From Halobacteriales archaeon QH_7_65_31 (GTDB lineage Archaea; Halobacteriota; Halobacteria; Halobacteriales; Haloarculaceae), in assembly GCA_003021785.1 (NCBI GenBank), contig PXQU01000004.1, positions 62,001 to 126,000 on the forward strand: a stretch of 64,000 nt of DNA. Direction: 5' to 3'. The notes below the pieces were generated by a model, which was given only the letters and a program-made list of their open reading frames with translations, did no database searches and had not been told where the DNA came from. The position numbers and the translations under genes are program-made. This document shows positions 35,292 to 43,409 of this stretch, piece by piece (position 1 is the stretch's first letter; every line of letters begins with the position of its first letter).

Positions 35292-35453
35292 ATGGAACGA
35301 TTCGAGTATCTCGCCTCGCAGTCGACCGCACGTGAGATACGAACCCTCGCTCGCGAGTACGGGCTGACCGAGCGCGAAGTGCTCGATCAGCTCGTCGAGC
35401 TGGGTCTCGACGCCATCGAGGAGGACCGCGTCGAGGGCGACCCCCGACCGTAG
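35292..35453 (+). CDS. Small conserved-looking helical protein of 53 residues
   Basis: A short gene lying between the CPBP protease and hisS. The product is charged and helical: MERFEYLASQSTAREIRTLA, REYGLTEREVLDQLVELGLD, AIEEDRVEGDPRP. The central part (IRTLAREYGLTEREVLDQLVELG) reads like a helix-turn-helix. It has an ATG, a TAG, codon use like its neighbours and a GC pattern typical of coding DNA here. The stop is followed 32 bp later by the hisS start. Function unknown. Confidence 0.7.
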   Translation: MERFEYLASQSTAREIRTLAREYGLTEREVLDQLVELGLDAIEEDRVEGDPRP

Positions 35454-35485
35454 GAGGTTTACGCCCGCCTGCGGAACCGACGCGT

Positions 35486-36760
35486 ATGTACGACCGGCTG
35501 AAGGGGTTTCGCGACTTCTATCCCGAGGAGATGGCCGCTCGCCGCGAGATCGTCGACACCGTCGAGGACGCCTGCCGCCGTTACGGCTTCCGCGAGACCG
35601 CCAGCCCGTTCCTCGAACCCGCGGAGATGTGGACCGACAAGTCCGGCGAGGACATCGTCGACGAGCTGTACGCATTCGAGGACAAGGGCGAGCGACACGT
35701 CACCCTCGCGCCCGAACTCACGCCGACGGCCGCCCGGATGATCGCCGCGAAACAGCAGGAGCTGTCGAAGCCGATCAAGTGGTTCTCGACGCGGCCGTTC
35801 TGGCGGTACGAGCAGGTCCAGCAGGGCCGGTTCCGGGAGTTCTACCAGACCAACGCCGATATCTTCGGCACGGACGACCCCCGGGCGGACGCCGAGGTGA
35901 TCGCGCTCGCCGCCGAGTATCTCTCCGATCTCGGTCTCGACGCGGACGACGTGGAGATTCGCGTCTCACACCGCGACATCCTCGGAGCGGTGCTCCGTTC
36001 GTTCGACTCTGAGGTGGACGTGCGAGCGGCGATCCGCGCCGTCGACAAGAGCGAGAAGATCGACCGCACCGAGTATCACGACCTGCTCCACGACGCCGGT
36101 CTGTCGTACGACGAGGCCGCCGAGTTCGACGACCTGCTGGCCGCGACGGACCGCGACTCGCTGTCGGAGCTCGCCGACACCGCGGGGACCGACACCGCTC
36201 GCGACGCCGTTTCGAACCTGACGGCCGTGCTCGACGCCGTCGACGACCTCGGCGCGGGCGAGTTCTGTACGCTCTCGTTGGAGACGGCCCGCGGACTCGA
36301 CTACTACACCGGCGTCGTCTTCGAGTGTTTCGACGCAGCCGGCGAGGTGTCCCGGGCCGTCCTCGGCGGTGGCCGATACGACGACCTGATCGAGGAGTTC
36401 GGCGGTCAGCCGACCCCTGCGGTCGGCTTCGGACAGGGCTACGCGACGCTGCCGCTGCTGCTCGAACGCGCCGGTGTCGCCCCCGAGGAGTCGCTGTCGA
36501 CCGACTACTACGTCCTGCAGGTGGGCGACACCGAACCGGCGGCCGCGAGCGTCACCCGCGAGCTTCGCGCGCAGGGGCACGTCGTCGAGACCGATCTCTC
36601 GGGCCGGAGCTTCGGCGCACAGCTGGGCTACGCCGACTCGATCAACGCCGAGACGGTCGTCATCGTGGGCGAGAACGATCTCGCTGAGGGAAACTACACG
36701 CTCCGTGATATGGAGACGGGCGAACAGGAGACCGTTCCCGTCTCCGAGTTCCCCGCGTAG
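35486..36760 (+). CDS. hisS: Histidyl-tRNA synthetase
   Basis: Charges tRNA-His. The 424-residue class II synthetase starts MYDRLKGFRDFYPEEMAARR; motif 1 lies in the region ending FLEPAEMW, motif 2 is FSTRPFWRYEQVQQGRFREF (partly cited, conserved Arg), the HisA motif is ARGLDYYTGVVFE and motif 3 lies near GGGRYDDLIEEFGG. The C-terminal anticodon-binding domain begins about residue 330 (YYVLQVGD). truA starts at the next base, so the two are co-transcribed. Confidence 0.96.
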   Translation: MYDRLKGFRDFYPEEMAARREIVDTVEDACRRYGFRETASPFLEPAEMWTDKSGEDIVDELYAFEDKGERHVTLAPELTPTAARMIAAKQQELSKPIKWFSTRPFWRYEQVQQGRFREFYQTNADIFGTDDPRADAEVIALAAEYLSDLGLDADDVEIRVSHRDILGAVLRSFDSEVDVRAAIRAVDKSEKIDRTEYHDLLHDAGLSYDEAAEFDDLLAATDRDSLSELADTAGTDTARDAVSNLTAVLDAVDDLGAGEFCTLSLETARGLDYYTGVVFECFDAAGEVSRAVLGGGRYDDLIEEFGGQPTPAVGFGQGYATLPLLLERAGVAPEESLSTDYYVLQVGDTEPAAASVTRELRAQGHVVETDLSGRSFGAQLGYADSINAETVVIVGENDLAEGNYTLRDMETGEQETVPVSEFPA

Positions 36761-37627
36761 ATGCGTCGCGCCTTCCGGGTCGCGTACGACGGGTCGGCGT
36801 ACAGGGGGTTCCAGCGCCAGCCCCACGCCGAGACCGTGGAAAACGAGATATTCCGCGCGCTCGCCGCGCTCGACGTGGTGAGTGATCCGCAGGTCCCACC
36901 GGACGGCTACGCCGCCGCGGGCCGGACTGACGCGGGCGTCTCGGCGGTCGGCCAGACGGTCTCGTTCGATGCCCCGGAGTGGCTCTCGCCCGTCGCGTTC
37001 AACAGCGAGCTTCCGGCTGACGTGCGGGCGTGGGCCAGTGCCGATGTCGCAGACGCATTTCACGCGCAGTACGACGCCCGGAGCCGGACGTACGAGTATC
37101 ATCTCCATGCACCCAGCGTGGCCGACCAGCGGGCGGCCACGGACAGAGCGAGCGGTGAAGCCGCGAGCTGCGTCGACGACGAGCGCGCGACGGCGGTGTG
37201 CGACCGGCTCTCGGGCGAACACGACTTCCACAACCTCACGTCCGACGAGTCGGGAACGGAACGTGATCTCGACGCCGCGTGCGAGCGGGACGGCCCGTTC
37301 CTCGTCTGTCGGTTCACGGCGGGCGGATTCCCTCGCCAGTTCGTCCGTCGTGCAGTCGGGCTTCTCACGAGCGTCGCGACCGGCGAGCGCGAGCACTCGT
37401 TTCTCGACCGAGTGCTCTCGGCGGAGGAGCTACAGGGTCCCGATGGGGTCGCCGCGGCCGCGCCCGAACCCCTCCTGCTCCGCCGGGTCGAGTACGACGC
37501 CGCGTTCGAGCTCGACGACGCGGCCGCAGCGAGCGCGTGGACGGTGTTCGAGCGGCGGCGGATCGAGCGGCTGACCGGCGCGCAAGTGGCCGAACGGCTC
37601 CGGTCGGGCGCGTCTCGCGACCCCTGA
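36761..37627 (+). CDS. truA: tRNA pseudouridine synthase A
   Basis: Modifies U38-40 in the anticodon stem of tRNAs. The 288-residue protein has VAYDGSAYRGFQRQP, the catalytic Asp in GYAAAGRTDAGVSAVGQT, SRTYEYHLH and HDFHNLTS, then FRRAVG-type residues FVRRAVGLLTSV. It starts directly after the hisS stop. Length is slightly above the bacterial norm but normal for haloarchaea. Confidence 0.94.
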   Translation: MRRAFRVAYDGSAYRGFQRQPHAETVENEIFRALAALDVVSDPQVPPDGYAAAGRTDAGVSAVGQTVSFDAPEWLSPVAFNSELPADVRAWASADVADAFHAQYDARSRTYEYHLHAPSVADQRAATDRASGEAASCVDDERATAVCDRLSGEHDFHNLTSDESGTERDLDAACERDGPFLVCRFTAGGFPRQFVRRAVGLLTSVATGEREHSFLDRVLSAEELQGPDGVAAAAPEPLLLRRVEYDAAFELDDAAAASAWTVFERRRIERLTGAQVAERLRSGASRDP

Positions 37628-37655
37628 TCTTACTCGTCGCAACTCTCACATGCCG

Positions 37656-38996
37656 TTACTCCCACGCGTCGGGCCAGACGCCGGCGGCGCGCATCCCCGA
37701 CTCCGCGCCGGCGTCAGCAAGGGTCTCGCGGAGTGCGTCGGTGTCGATTCTGGGGACCTCCTCGCGGGTGAGCTCCGCGACGAGCAGCGTCGTGAGTACT
37801 GCGTGCTCGCGGAGGTTCCGGCGGTCCACCTTGTCGCGGGTATCGGCGGCGGTGTGACCCCAGCCCCGCCCGCGCTCGTGACCCGTCGCGGGCTGGCTGT
37901 GGAGCTGGAGCGAGGGGACGCCGCGCTGGAGGAACGGCCAGTGGTCGCTGTACGGGTGGGGCGTCTCGGAGACGTGACACGGCTGGCCGGCGTCGTCCGT
38001 GACGCGTTCGGCCAGCTCGGCCAGCTCCTCGCTCCCGTGGGTGAGCGCCCGGAGGTCGCGGTGGCGACCGGCTCCGTCGACGTTGACGACGGCGCGCACG
38101 CGGTCGGGTTCGAGGTGGTCGGCGAGTGCACGCGCGCCGAGCAGTCCCGTCTCCTCACAGCCGACGCCGGCGACCCAGACGCGACAGCCGAGATCGAGCT
38201 CCGCCAGATAGCGGGTCGCGGTCGCGACCGTCGTGATTCCACAGCCGTTGTCGAGTGCCCCCTCCGCGATGTCGTGGGCGTCGAGGTGACCGACGACGAG
38301 GATCCCATCGTCCGTCTCGGGACCGAGGGTTCCGAGCGCGTTGTGGGAGACTCCCGCCTCAGTCGTCGCATCGACGCGCAGCCTGACGGTCCCTCCCTCG
38401 GACGCGTACTCCCGCAGCCACGCGCCCGTCTCGCGAGAGACACCGACTGCGGGAACGGCCCCCTCCCGACCGAACCGGAGCGATCCGGTCGGTGCGAGCT
38501 GCCCGGGTTCGTGGTGAGCGAAGACGAACGCCTCTGCTCCCGCCTCGACCGCGTGGCCGTACTTCTCCATCCGGTGGATATACCGACCGTCGGACGGCGA
38601 GGCAGCGTCGGCGAGCGCGACACCATCCGACACGTCGGCGGAGTCGGTCTCGTCGGGTGTGCCGTGTCCCACGCCGACCAGCGGGGCGCGCACGTCTCCG
38701 GGCGGTGAGTAGGGGAGCGCGCTGGCGTCGAACGAGCGTTCGACGACCCGCTCGTCGCGTTCCACTCGAATCTCGAGCTCGGCGTCCCCGCGCGTCCACT
38801 GCTGAATGTCGAACGGGAGGAGTTCGGGGTCGGCAGTAGCCGCGTCGAACGCCTCGGCGACGTGCTCGGCCGCGCGACGCTCACCCGTCGATCCGCCCAG
38901 CCGCGGCCCGATCTCGATCAGTTCAGTGAGGAATCGCCACGGGAACGGGTCGTCGTAGGCGCGACCAGCCAGCCGTGCCAGCGCGTCGTCGTCCAT
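37656..38996 (-). CDS. M28-family zinc aminopeptidase
   Basis: A 446-residue peptidase. An N-terminal domain of about 90 residues leads to a protease-associated-type insert (about 90-200). The M28 core has VVGHLDAHDIAEGALDNGCG (zinc His, Asp and bridging Asp), VGCEETGLLGARAL (catalytic Glu-Glu), AVVNVDGAG (Asp) and ETPHPYSDHWPFLQRGVP with a late His in RGWGHTAADT. ATG 38996 is chosen over a longer reading. No signal peptide is seen, so it probably acts in the cytoplasm, though haloarchaeal M28 proteins can be secreted. It is divergent from pepF. Confidence 0.9.
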   Translation of the reverse strand: MDDDALARLAGRAYDDPFPWRFLTELIEIGPRLGGSTGERRAAEHVAEAFDAATADPELLPFDIQQWTRGDAELEIRVERDERVVERSFDASALPYSPPGDVRAPLVGVGHGTPDETDSADVSDGVALADAASPSDGRYIHRMEKYGHAVEAGAEAFVFAHHEPGQLAPTGSLRFGREGAVPAVGVSRETGAWLREYASEGGTVRLRVDATTEAGVSHNALGTLGPETDDGILVVGHLDAHDIAEGALDNGCGITTVATATRYLAELDLGCRVWVAGVGCEETGLLGARALADHLEPDRVRAVVNVDGAGRHRDLRALTHGSEELAELAERVTDDAGQPCHVSETPHPYSDHWPFLQRGVPSLQLHSQPATGHERGRGWGHTAADTRDKVDRRNLREHAVLTTLLVAELTREEVPRIDTDALRETLADAGAESGMRAAGVWPDAWE

Positions 38997-39080
38997 ACTC
39001 GGTTCTCGCTGGCCGCGCGGAAAAGCCCCATGGGAACTGATAACGATGCGTTTACGTCCGATCGGTCGCAACGCCCGCCA

Positions 39081-40871
39081 ATGAGCTCGGTTCCAGAACG
39101 CGACGAGATCGACGAGGAGTTCACGTGGGCACTGGAGGAGATGTACGTCTCCGACGAGGAGTGGGAAGACGCGTACGAGACGGTCGAGTCCCGGCTCGAC
39201 GAGCTGCGCGCGTACGAGGGGGAGGTGACGAGCGACGCCGAGACCCTGCTCGCGGTGTTACAACTGCGCGAGGAGCTGATGCGAACGGTCGCGAACGTCA
39301 CCTCGTACGCTCGGATGCGCTCGGACGAGGACACCCGAAATCAGGAGTATCAGGCGTTAAAGGCTCGCTCGCAGTCGCTCGCGAGTGACGCCTCCAGCGC
39401 AGCGTCGTTCATCGAGCCGGAGCTACAGCGCGAGTCGCGAGAGACGCTGGAGTCGTTCATGCAGGCGGAGCCCGATCTCCAGCAGTACGACCACTACATC
39501 GACGACGTGCTCCGGATGAAGCCACACACCCGCTCGCCCGAGGTCGAGGAGCTGCTCGCCGACCTCTCCGAGGTGACGGGTGCGCCCTCTGACATCTACG
39601 GGATGTTGTCGAACGCGGATATGTCGTTCCCGGTCGTCGAAGGTCCCGACGGCGACGAGATCGAGATCACGCAGTCGAACTTCACGACCCACCTGAAAGA
39701 CGAGGACCGCGCGTTCCGCCGGCGCGTCTACGAGGGGTACATGGGCGAGTGGGGGGAGTTCCGCAACACGGTCGCCGCCTCGCTGAAGAACGGTGTCACG
39801 GCCGACGTGAAGACGGCGCAGGCCCGCAACTACGAGACCGCACGTGAGGCGGCGCTCGACGGAACCAACGTCCCGCCGGCGGTGTACGACAACCTCGTCG
39901 AAACCGTCCGCGACAACGTCGACGTGCTCCAGCGCCATCTCGATCTCAAACGCGACCGGCTCGGCGTCGACACGCTGGAGATGTACGATCTCTACACGCC
40001 GCTCACCGAGGAAGAGCCACCAGATGTTTCCTACGAGCAGGCGAAAGAGTGGGTCATCGAGGCGGTCGCCCCACTCGGGGAGACGTATCAGTCGCGGATG
40101 GCAGCGGGGCTCGACTCCCGCTGGGTCGACGTGTACGAGAACAGAGGCAAGCGGTCGGGAGCCTACTCCAGCGGGACCTACGACAGTCAGCCGTATATCC
40201 TGATGAACTATCAGGACGACGCCAGCTCGATGTTCACGCTCGCACACGAGCTTGGCCACTCGATGCACTCCGAGCTGACGGGCGACGCCCAGCCGTACGT
40301 CTACTCCAACTACGAGATCTTCGTGGCCGAGGTCGCGAGCACCGTCAACGAGGCGCTTCTCACCCACCACCTGCTTGACACCGTCGAGGACGAGACGCTC
40401 CGACGACACATTCTCGACGAGTATCTCGAACGGTTCCGATCGACGCTGTTCCGGCAGACGCTGTTCGCCGACTTCGAACATCAGATTCACGGCGTCGTCG
40501 AGGACGGCGGCGCGCTCACGCCGGACGCGATGGACGAGATCTACGGCGATCTCAAGCGGGAGTTCTACGCCAACGCCAACGTGGACGACCGGATCGAGCG
40601 CGAGTGGATGCGCATCCCGCACTTCTACTACAACTACTACGTCTACCAGTACGCGACCGGTATCTCGGCGGCCAACGCCATCGTCGACCGCATCCTCGAC
40701 GAGGGCGAATCGGCGGCGAACGACTACCTCGACTTCCTCCGGCTCGGCTCCCGGGAGTACCCGCTCGAACTCCTCTCCGGGACGGGCGTCGATATGCGTT
40801 CGCCCGACGTCGTCGAGTCGGCCATCGAGGCGTACGACGGCTACGTCGCCGAGTTCGAGGCGCTGTCCTGA
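39081..40871 (+). CDS. pepF: Oligoendopeptidase F (M3 family)
   Basis: A 596-residue cytoplasmic zinc peptidase that degrades short peptides, probably downstream of the proteasome. The active site is TLAHELGHSMHSEL, with the third ligand Glu in EIFVAEVASTVNEALL. The N-terminal helical part (about 1-180) and the C-terminal IPHFYYNYYVYQYATG fit the family. The PAN-type proteasome ATPase follows 71 bp downstream. Confidence 0.94.
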   Translation: MSSVPERDEIDEEFTWALEEMYVSDEEWEDAYETVESRLDELRAYEGEVTSDAETLLAVLQLREELMRTVANVTSYARMRSDEDTRNQEYQALKARSQSLASDASSAASFIEPELQRESRETLESFMQAEPDLQQYDHYIDDVLRMKPHTRSPEVEELLADLSEVTGAPSDIYGMLSNADMSFPVVEGPDGDEIEITQSNFTTHLKDEDRAFRRRVYEGYMGEWGEFRNTVAASLKNGVTADVKTAQARNYETAREAALDGTNVPPAVYDNLVETVRDNVDVLQRHLDLKRDRLGVDTLEMYDLYTPLTEEEPPDVSYEQAKEWVIEAVAPLGETYQSRMAAGLDSRWVDVYENRGKRSGAYSSGTYDSQPYILMNYQDDASSMFTLAHELGHSMHSELTGDAQPYVYSNYEIFVAEVASTVNEALLTHHLLDTVEDETLRRHILDEYLERFRSTLFRQTLFADFEHQIHGVVEDGGALTPDAMDEIYGDLKREFYANANVDDRIEREWMRIPHFYYNYYVYQYATGISAANAIVDRILDEGESAANDYLDFLRLGSREYPLELLSGTGVDMRSPDVVESAIEAYDGYVAEFEALS

Positions 40872-40915
40872 CGCGCTCGGTGACACTGTCACTCCTTTGC
40901 AGACCCAAAGACACA

Positions 40916-40919
40916 TTTA
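40916..40919 (+). promoter_or_regulatory. TATA-like element of the PAN gene
   Basis: TTTA within ACACATTTACG, centred about 25 bp before the ATG at 40943, the spacing expected for a leaderless start. Confidence 0.45.
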
Positions 40920-40942
40920 CGCGCCCCACCTACATTTTGCAA

Positions 40943-42160
40943 ATGTCTCGCAGCCCATCGCTCCCCGAACGACCGACGCTGAACTTGGATCCCGAGATGT
41001 CGCGATCGGAGCGACTCGACGCCATACGCGAGCACTTCACCGATATCGTCGGTGTCCACGATCAGCTCGCGGGTCAGCTCGAAGACGCCCGGAGCCGACA
41101 GGACGATCTCCACCGCGAGGTCGAACAGCTCCAGCGCGAGAACAAGACGCTCAAGGCGTCTTCGCTGTATATCGCCACGGTCGAGGAGGTCAACGACGAC
41201 GAGGTCGTCCTCAAACAGCACGGCAACAATCAGGAGGTGCTCGCTGATCTCTCGCCGCGGCTCTCGGAGACGCTCGAAGCCGGCGACCGCGTCGCCATAG
41301 ACGACTCCTTCGCCATCCAGCGCGTCCTCGACGACGAGACCGACGCTCGCGCGCAGGCGATGCAGGTCACCGAACAGCCGACCGTCGAGTACGCCGACAT
41401 CGGGGGGATCGACGAGCAGGTCACGGAAGTGCGCGAGGCCGTCGAGGATCCGCTGACCGAGCCCGAGCAGTTCGACGAGGTCGGCATCGAGCCGCCGACG
41501 GGGGTCCTACTCCACGGCCCGCCGGGGACGGGGAAGACGATGCTCGCGAAGACCGTCGCCAACGAGACCGACGCCACGTTCATCAAGATGGCCGGCTCCG
41601 AGCTGGTCCAGAAGTTCATCGGTGAGGGTGCACGGCTCGTCCGTGATCTGTTCGAGCTCGCCGCGGAGAACGAGCCAGCGATCATCTTCATCGACGAGAT
41701 CGACGCCATCGCCTCGAAGCGCACGGAGTCGAAGACCTCTGGGGATGCGGAGGTCCAGCGGACGATGATGCAGCTGCTCTCGGAGATGGACGGCTTCGAG
41801 GCGCGCGGTGACATCTCCATCATCGCGGCCACGAACCGCTTCGACATGCTCGATCGCGCTATCCTTCGGCCCGGTCGCTTCGACCGGCTCATCGAAGTGC
41901 CCGAGCCGACCGCTACGGGCCGCGAGAAGATCCTCGCGATCCACACCAGCGAGATGAACCTCGCCGCCGAGGTCGAGTTCGGTGACCTCGCGAGCAAGAC
42001 GGCGGGCTTCTCGGGCGCGGAGCTGGAGTCGCTGTGCACCGAGGCCGGCATGTTCGCGATCCGCGACGAGCGCACCGAGGTCCGCACGGAGGACTTCGAG
42101 GCGGCGCTAGAGAAGATCGACCGCGACGACACCGCCGGGACGCCGATTGCCTTCCACTAA
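40943..42160 (+). CDS. pan: Proteasome-activating nucleotidase (AAA ATPase)
   Basis: A 405-residue hexameric unfoldase that feeds proteins to the 20S proteasome. It has an N-terminal coiled coil (about 35-75), an OB domain (about 75-130), Walker A GPPGTGKTMLAKT, Walker B IIFIDEIDAI, the SRH FDMLDRAILRPGRFDR region and the C-terminal helical lid. The last residues are AFH, so the HbYX motif that opens the proteasome gate carries Phe in place of Tyr. The 3' side has a large nested inverted repeat. Confidence 0.95.
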   Translation: MSRSPSLPERPTLNLDPEMSRSERLDAIREHFTDIVGVHDQLAGQLEDARSRQDDLHREVEQLQRENKTLKASSLYIATVEEVNDDEVVLKQHGNNQEVLADLSPRLSETLEAGDRVAIDDSFAIQRVLDDETDARAQAMQVTEQPTVEYADIGGIDEQVTEVREAVEDPLTEPEQFDEVGIEPPTGVLLHGPPGTGKTMLAKTVANETDATFIKMAGSELVQKFIGEGARLVRDLFELAAENEPAIIFIDEIDAIASKRTESKTSGDAEVQRTMMQLLSEMDGFEARGDISIIAATNRFDMLDRAILRPGRFDRLIEVPEPTATGREKILAIHTSEMNLAAEVEFGDLASKTAGFSGAELESLCTEAGMFAIRDERTEVRTEDFEAALEKIDRDDTAGTPIAFH

Positions 42161-42166
42161 CGCACC

Positions 42167-42277
42167 TTTTTGAACTTCGGGCTTCCTCGGCGCGGCGAAG
42201 CCGCGCCTGCGGTGAGCCACTCAGTTCAAAAATCTGCACCAAAAAGCCGCAGCCGAGCCTCCCTCCGGTCGGCTCGG
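42167..42277. repeat. Nested inverted repeats and hairpins after pan
   Basis: The arms TTTTTGAACT (42167-42176) and AGTTCAAAAA (42223-42232) are a perfect 10-bp inverted pair. Inside them lies a GC-rich hairpin with an 8-bp perfect stem, GGCGCGGC-GAA-GCCGCGCC (42189-42207). A further hairpin with stem CCGAGCC/GGCTCGG lies at 42253-42277. The position just after the pan stop fits a terminator or RNA-stability element, but the nested layout is unusually elaborate. Confidence 0.6.
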
Positions 42278-42376
42278 TGAACTGCTCGGGTGAGGGTCTC
42301 GCCCGCACTGCTCTTGGCTTCGTCCGAGGCTCGAAGCGTCAAGAGGGGTCATACGGCTCGTCCCCGTCGCTCGGGT

Positions 42377-42586
42377 ATGCGAACCCTCGCGATGGTCTGT
42401 CTCGTGTTACTCGCTGGCTGTGTCGGCGGGCCGATACCCGACGGCTCTCCGGGCGGTGCGTCGGAGACGCTCACCCAGACTGCCCTGTCTGGGTCACAGC
42501 CCGCGGCTCCGCCGCTCCCGGACATCTCACTGACGGTCACCGCCACCGCAACGAACGGGACCGTGGTGACGGAGACGAGCTACTGA
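42377..42586 (+). CDS. Small putative lipoprotein
   Basis: A 69-residue protein with a hydrophobic N-terminus MRTLAMVCLVLLAGC ending in a lipobox Cys16, followed by a Pro/Gly/Ser/Thr-rich stretch and a short segment LPDISLTVTATATNGTVVTETSY. That segment looks like the first strand of an Ig-like domain that ends early. It may be a truncated larger lipoprotein. The stop overlaps the end of the convergent nob1 gene by seven bases. Confidence 0.6.
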   Translation: MRTLAMVCLVLLAGCVGGPIPDGSPGGASETLTQTALSGSQPAAPPLPDISLTVTATATNGTVVTETSY

Positions 42587-43041
42587 GGGTTCTTCCGCTT
42601 GAGGTCGCTCCCGCAGACCTCACACCGATCGCGGTGTTCGTCGTACACCCGTCCACAGCCCTGACACTGGTAGTCCCAGTCGCGCCGCTCCTCGATCCCG
42701 GCCTTCGAGACGCCGTCGGTCGCGACGTCGAGCTCGTCGGCGACGTTCTGCATCGCGTAGTCGTCGGTGACGAGCACGGCGTCGAGTTCGAAGGCGGCCG
42801 CGAGCAGTCGGAGATCGACGCCGGAGAGCTCGGTGAGATCCCCCGTCGTGCGGGCGGCTCGCTCCACCCGCGTCTGCGGTCCCTCGCCGGGAACGTGGAG
42901 TCGCATCCCCGCGCCTTCGAGCGCATCGAACCGGTAGCCAGAGGAGTCGTCGGTCAGCTCCTCGCGAACGGCCGGCACGGTCGCCATCTCGTCGTCGGTG
43001 GTGTAGTCGTCGATGAACGCGGAGGCGTCGAGTACGCGCAT
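42580..43041 (-). CDS. nob1: rRNA maturation endonuclease Nob1
   Basis: PIN-domain endonuclease that cleaves the 3' end of pre-16S rRNA. The 153-residue protein starts MRVLDASAFIDDY (Asp5) and carries VTDDYAMQNVA (acidic Asp) and a C-terminal zinc ribbon, CQGCGRVYDEHRDRCEVCG (Cys126, 129, 140, 143). The start codon directly follows the stop of the PRC-barrel gene, so the two are an operon, as in other haloarchaea. Confidence 0.95.
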   Translation of the reverse strand: MRVLDASAFIDDYTTDDEMATVPAVREELTDDSSGYRFDALEGAGMRLHVPGEGPQTRVERAARTTGDLTELSGVDLRLLAAAFELDAVLVTDDYAMQNVADELDVATDGVSKAGIEERRDWDYQCQGCGRVYDEHRDRCEVCGSDLKRKNPQ

Positions 43042-43278
43042 CTAGCGGGCGACGACGATGTGATCCTTGACGGCCTGCACGCTGGAGACGGGGACTTCGA
43101 GTCGACCGCTGTCGTTCACGGAGTAGTCAGAGCCGACGCCCTCAATGGGATTGACGAGCAGATGCCGTAGCGAGCCGCTCTGGAACTCCATCGTAACGTT
43201 GTACAGCGTTCCGATCTCGGCGCCGTCGCTTCCGACGACCCGCTTGTCTGAGAGGTTTTCCGCGAGTATCTCGGCCAT
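43042..43278 (-). CDS. PRC-barrel domain protein
   Basis: A 78-residue PRC-barrel beta protein: LSDKRVVGSDGAEIGTLYNV, MEFQSGSLRHLLVNP, then a closing SGRLEVPVSSVQAVKDHIVV. Archaeal single PRC-barrels are linked to RNA metabolism or membrane complexes; its fixed place directly before nob1 suggests a role in rRNA maturation (inference). A short divergent region separates it from aIF5B. Confidence 0.92.
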   Translation of the reverse strand: MAEILAENLSDKRVVGSDGAEIGTLYNVTMEFQSGSLRHLLVNPIEGVGSDYSVNDSGRLEVPVSSVQAVKDHIVVAR

Positions 43279-43409
43279 ATCCCGTCGTATGCACGCGAGT
43301 ACATAAACGACTGGGCCTCCGTCAGACGTTCGTCTGCCGACGAGAACCGTCGTGTTCAGTTCTGAAAGAGTTATCTGTCGGCAGAGGCGAGCGTAGTCAA
43401 GAACGTTCC

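Noticed and set aside
35966-37396. 476-residue minus-strand reading opposite hisS and truA
   Set aside because: Crosses two strong genes on the other strand with no domain signature.
39423-40916. 497-residue minus-strand reading opposite pepF
   Set aside because: Antisense to a well-supported peptidase gene. No motif, and a composition dominated by Val/Asp/Arg/Leu.
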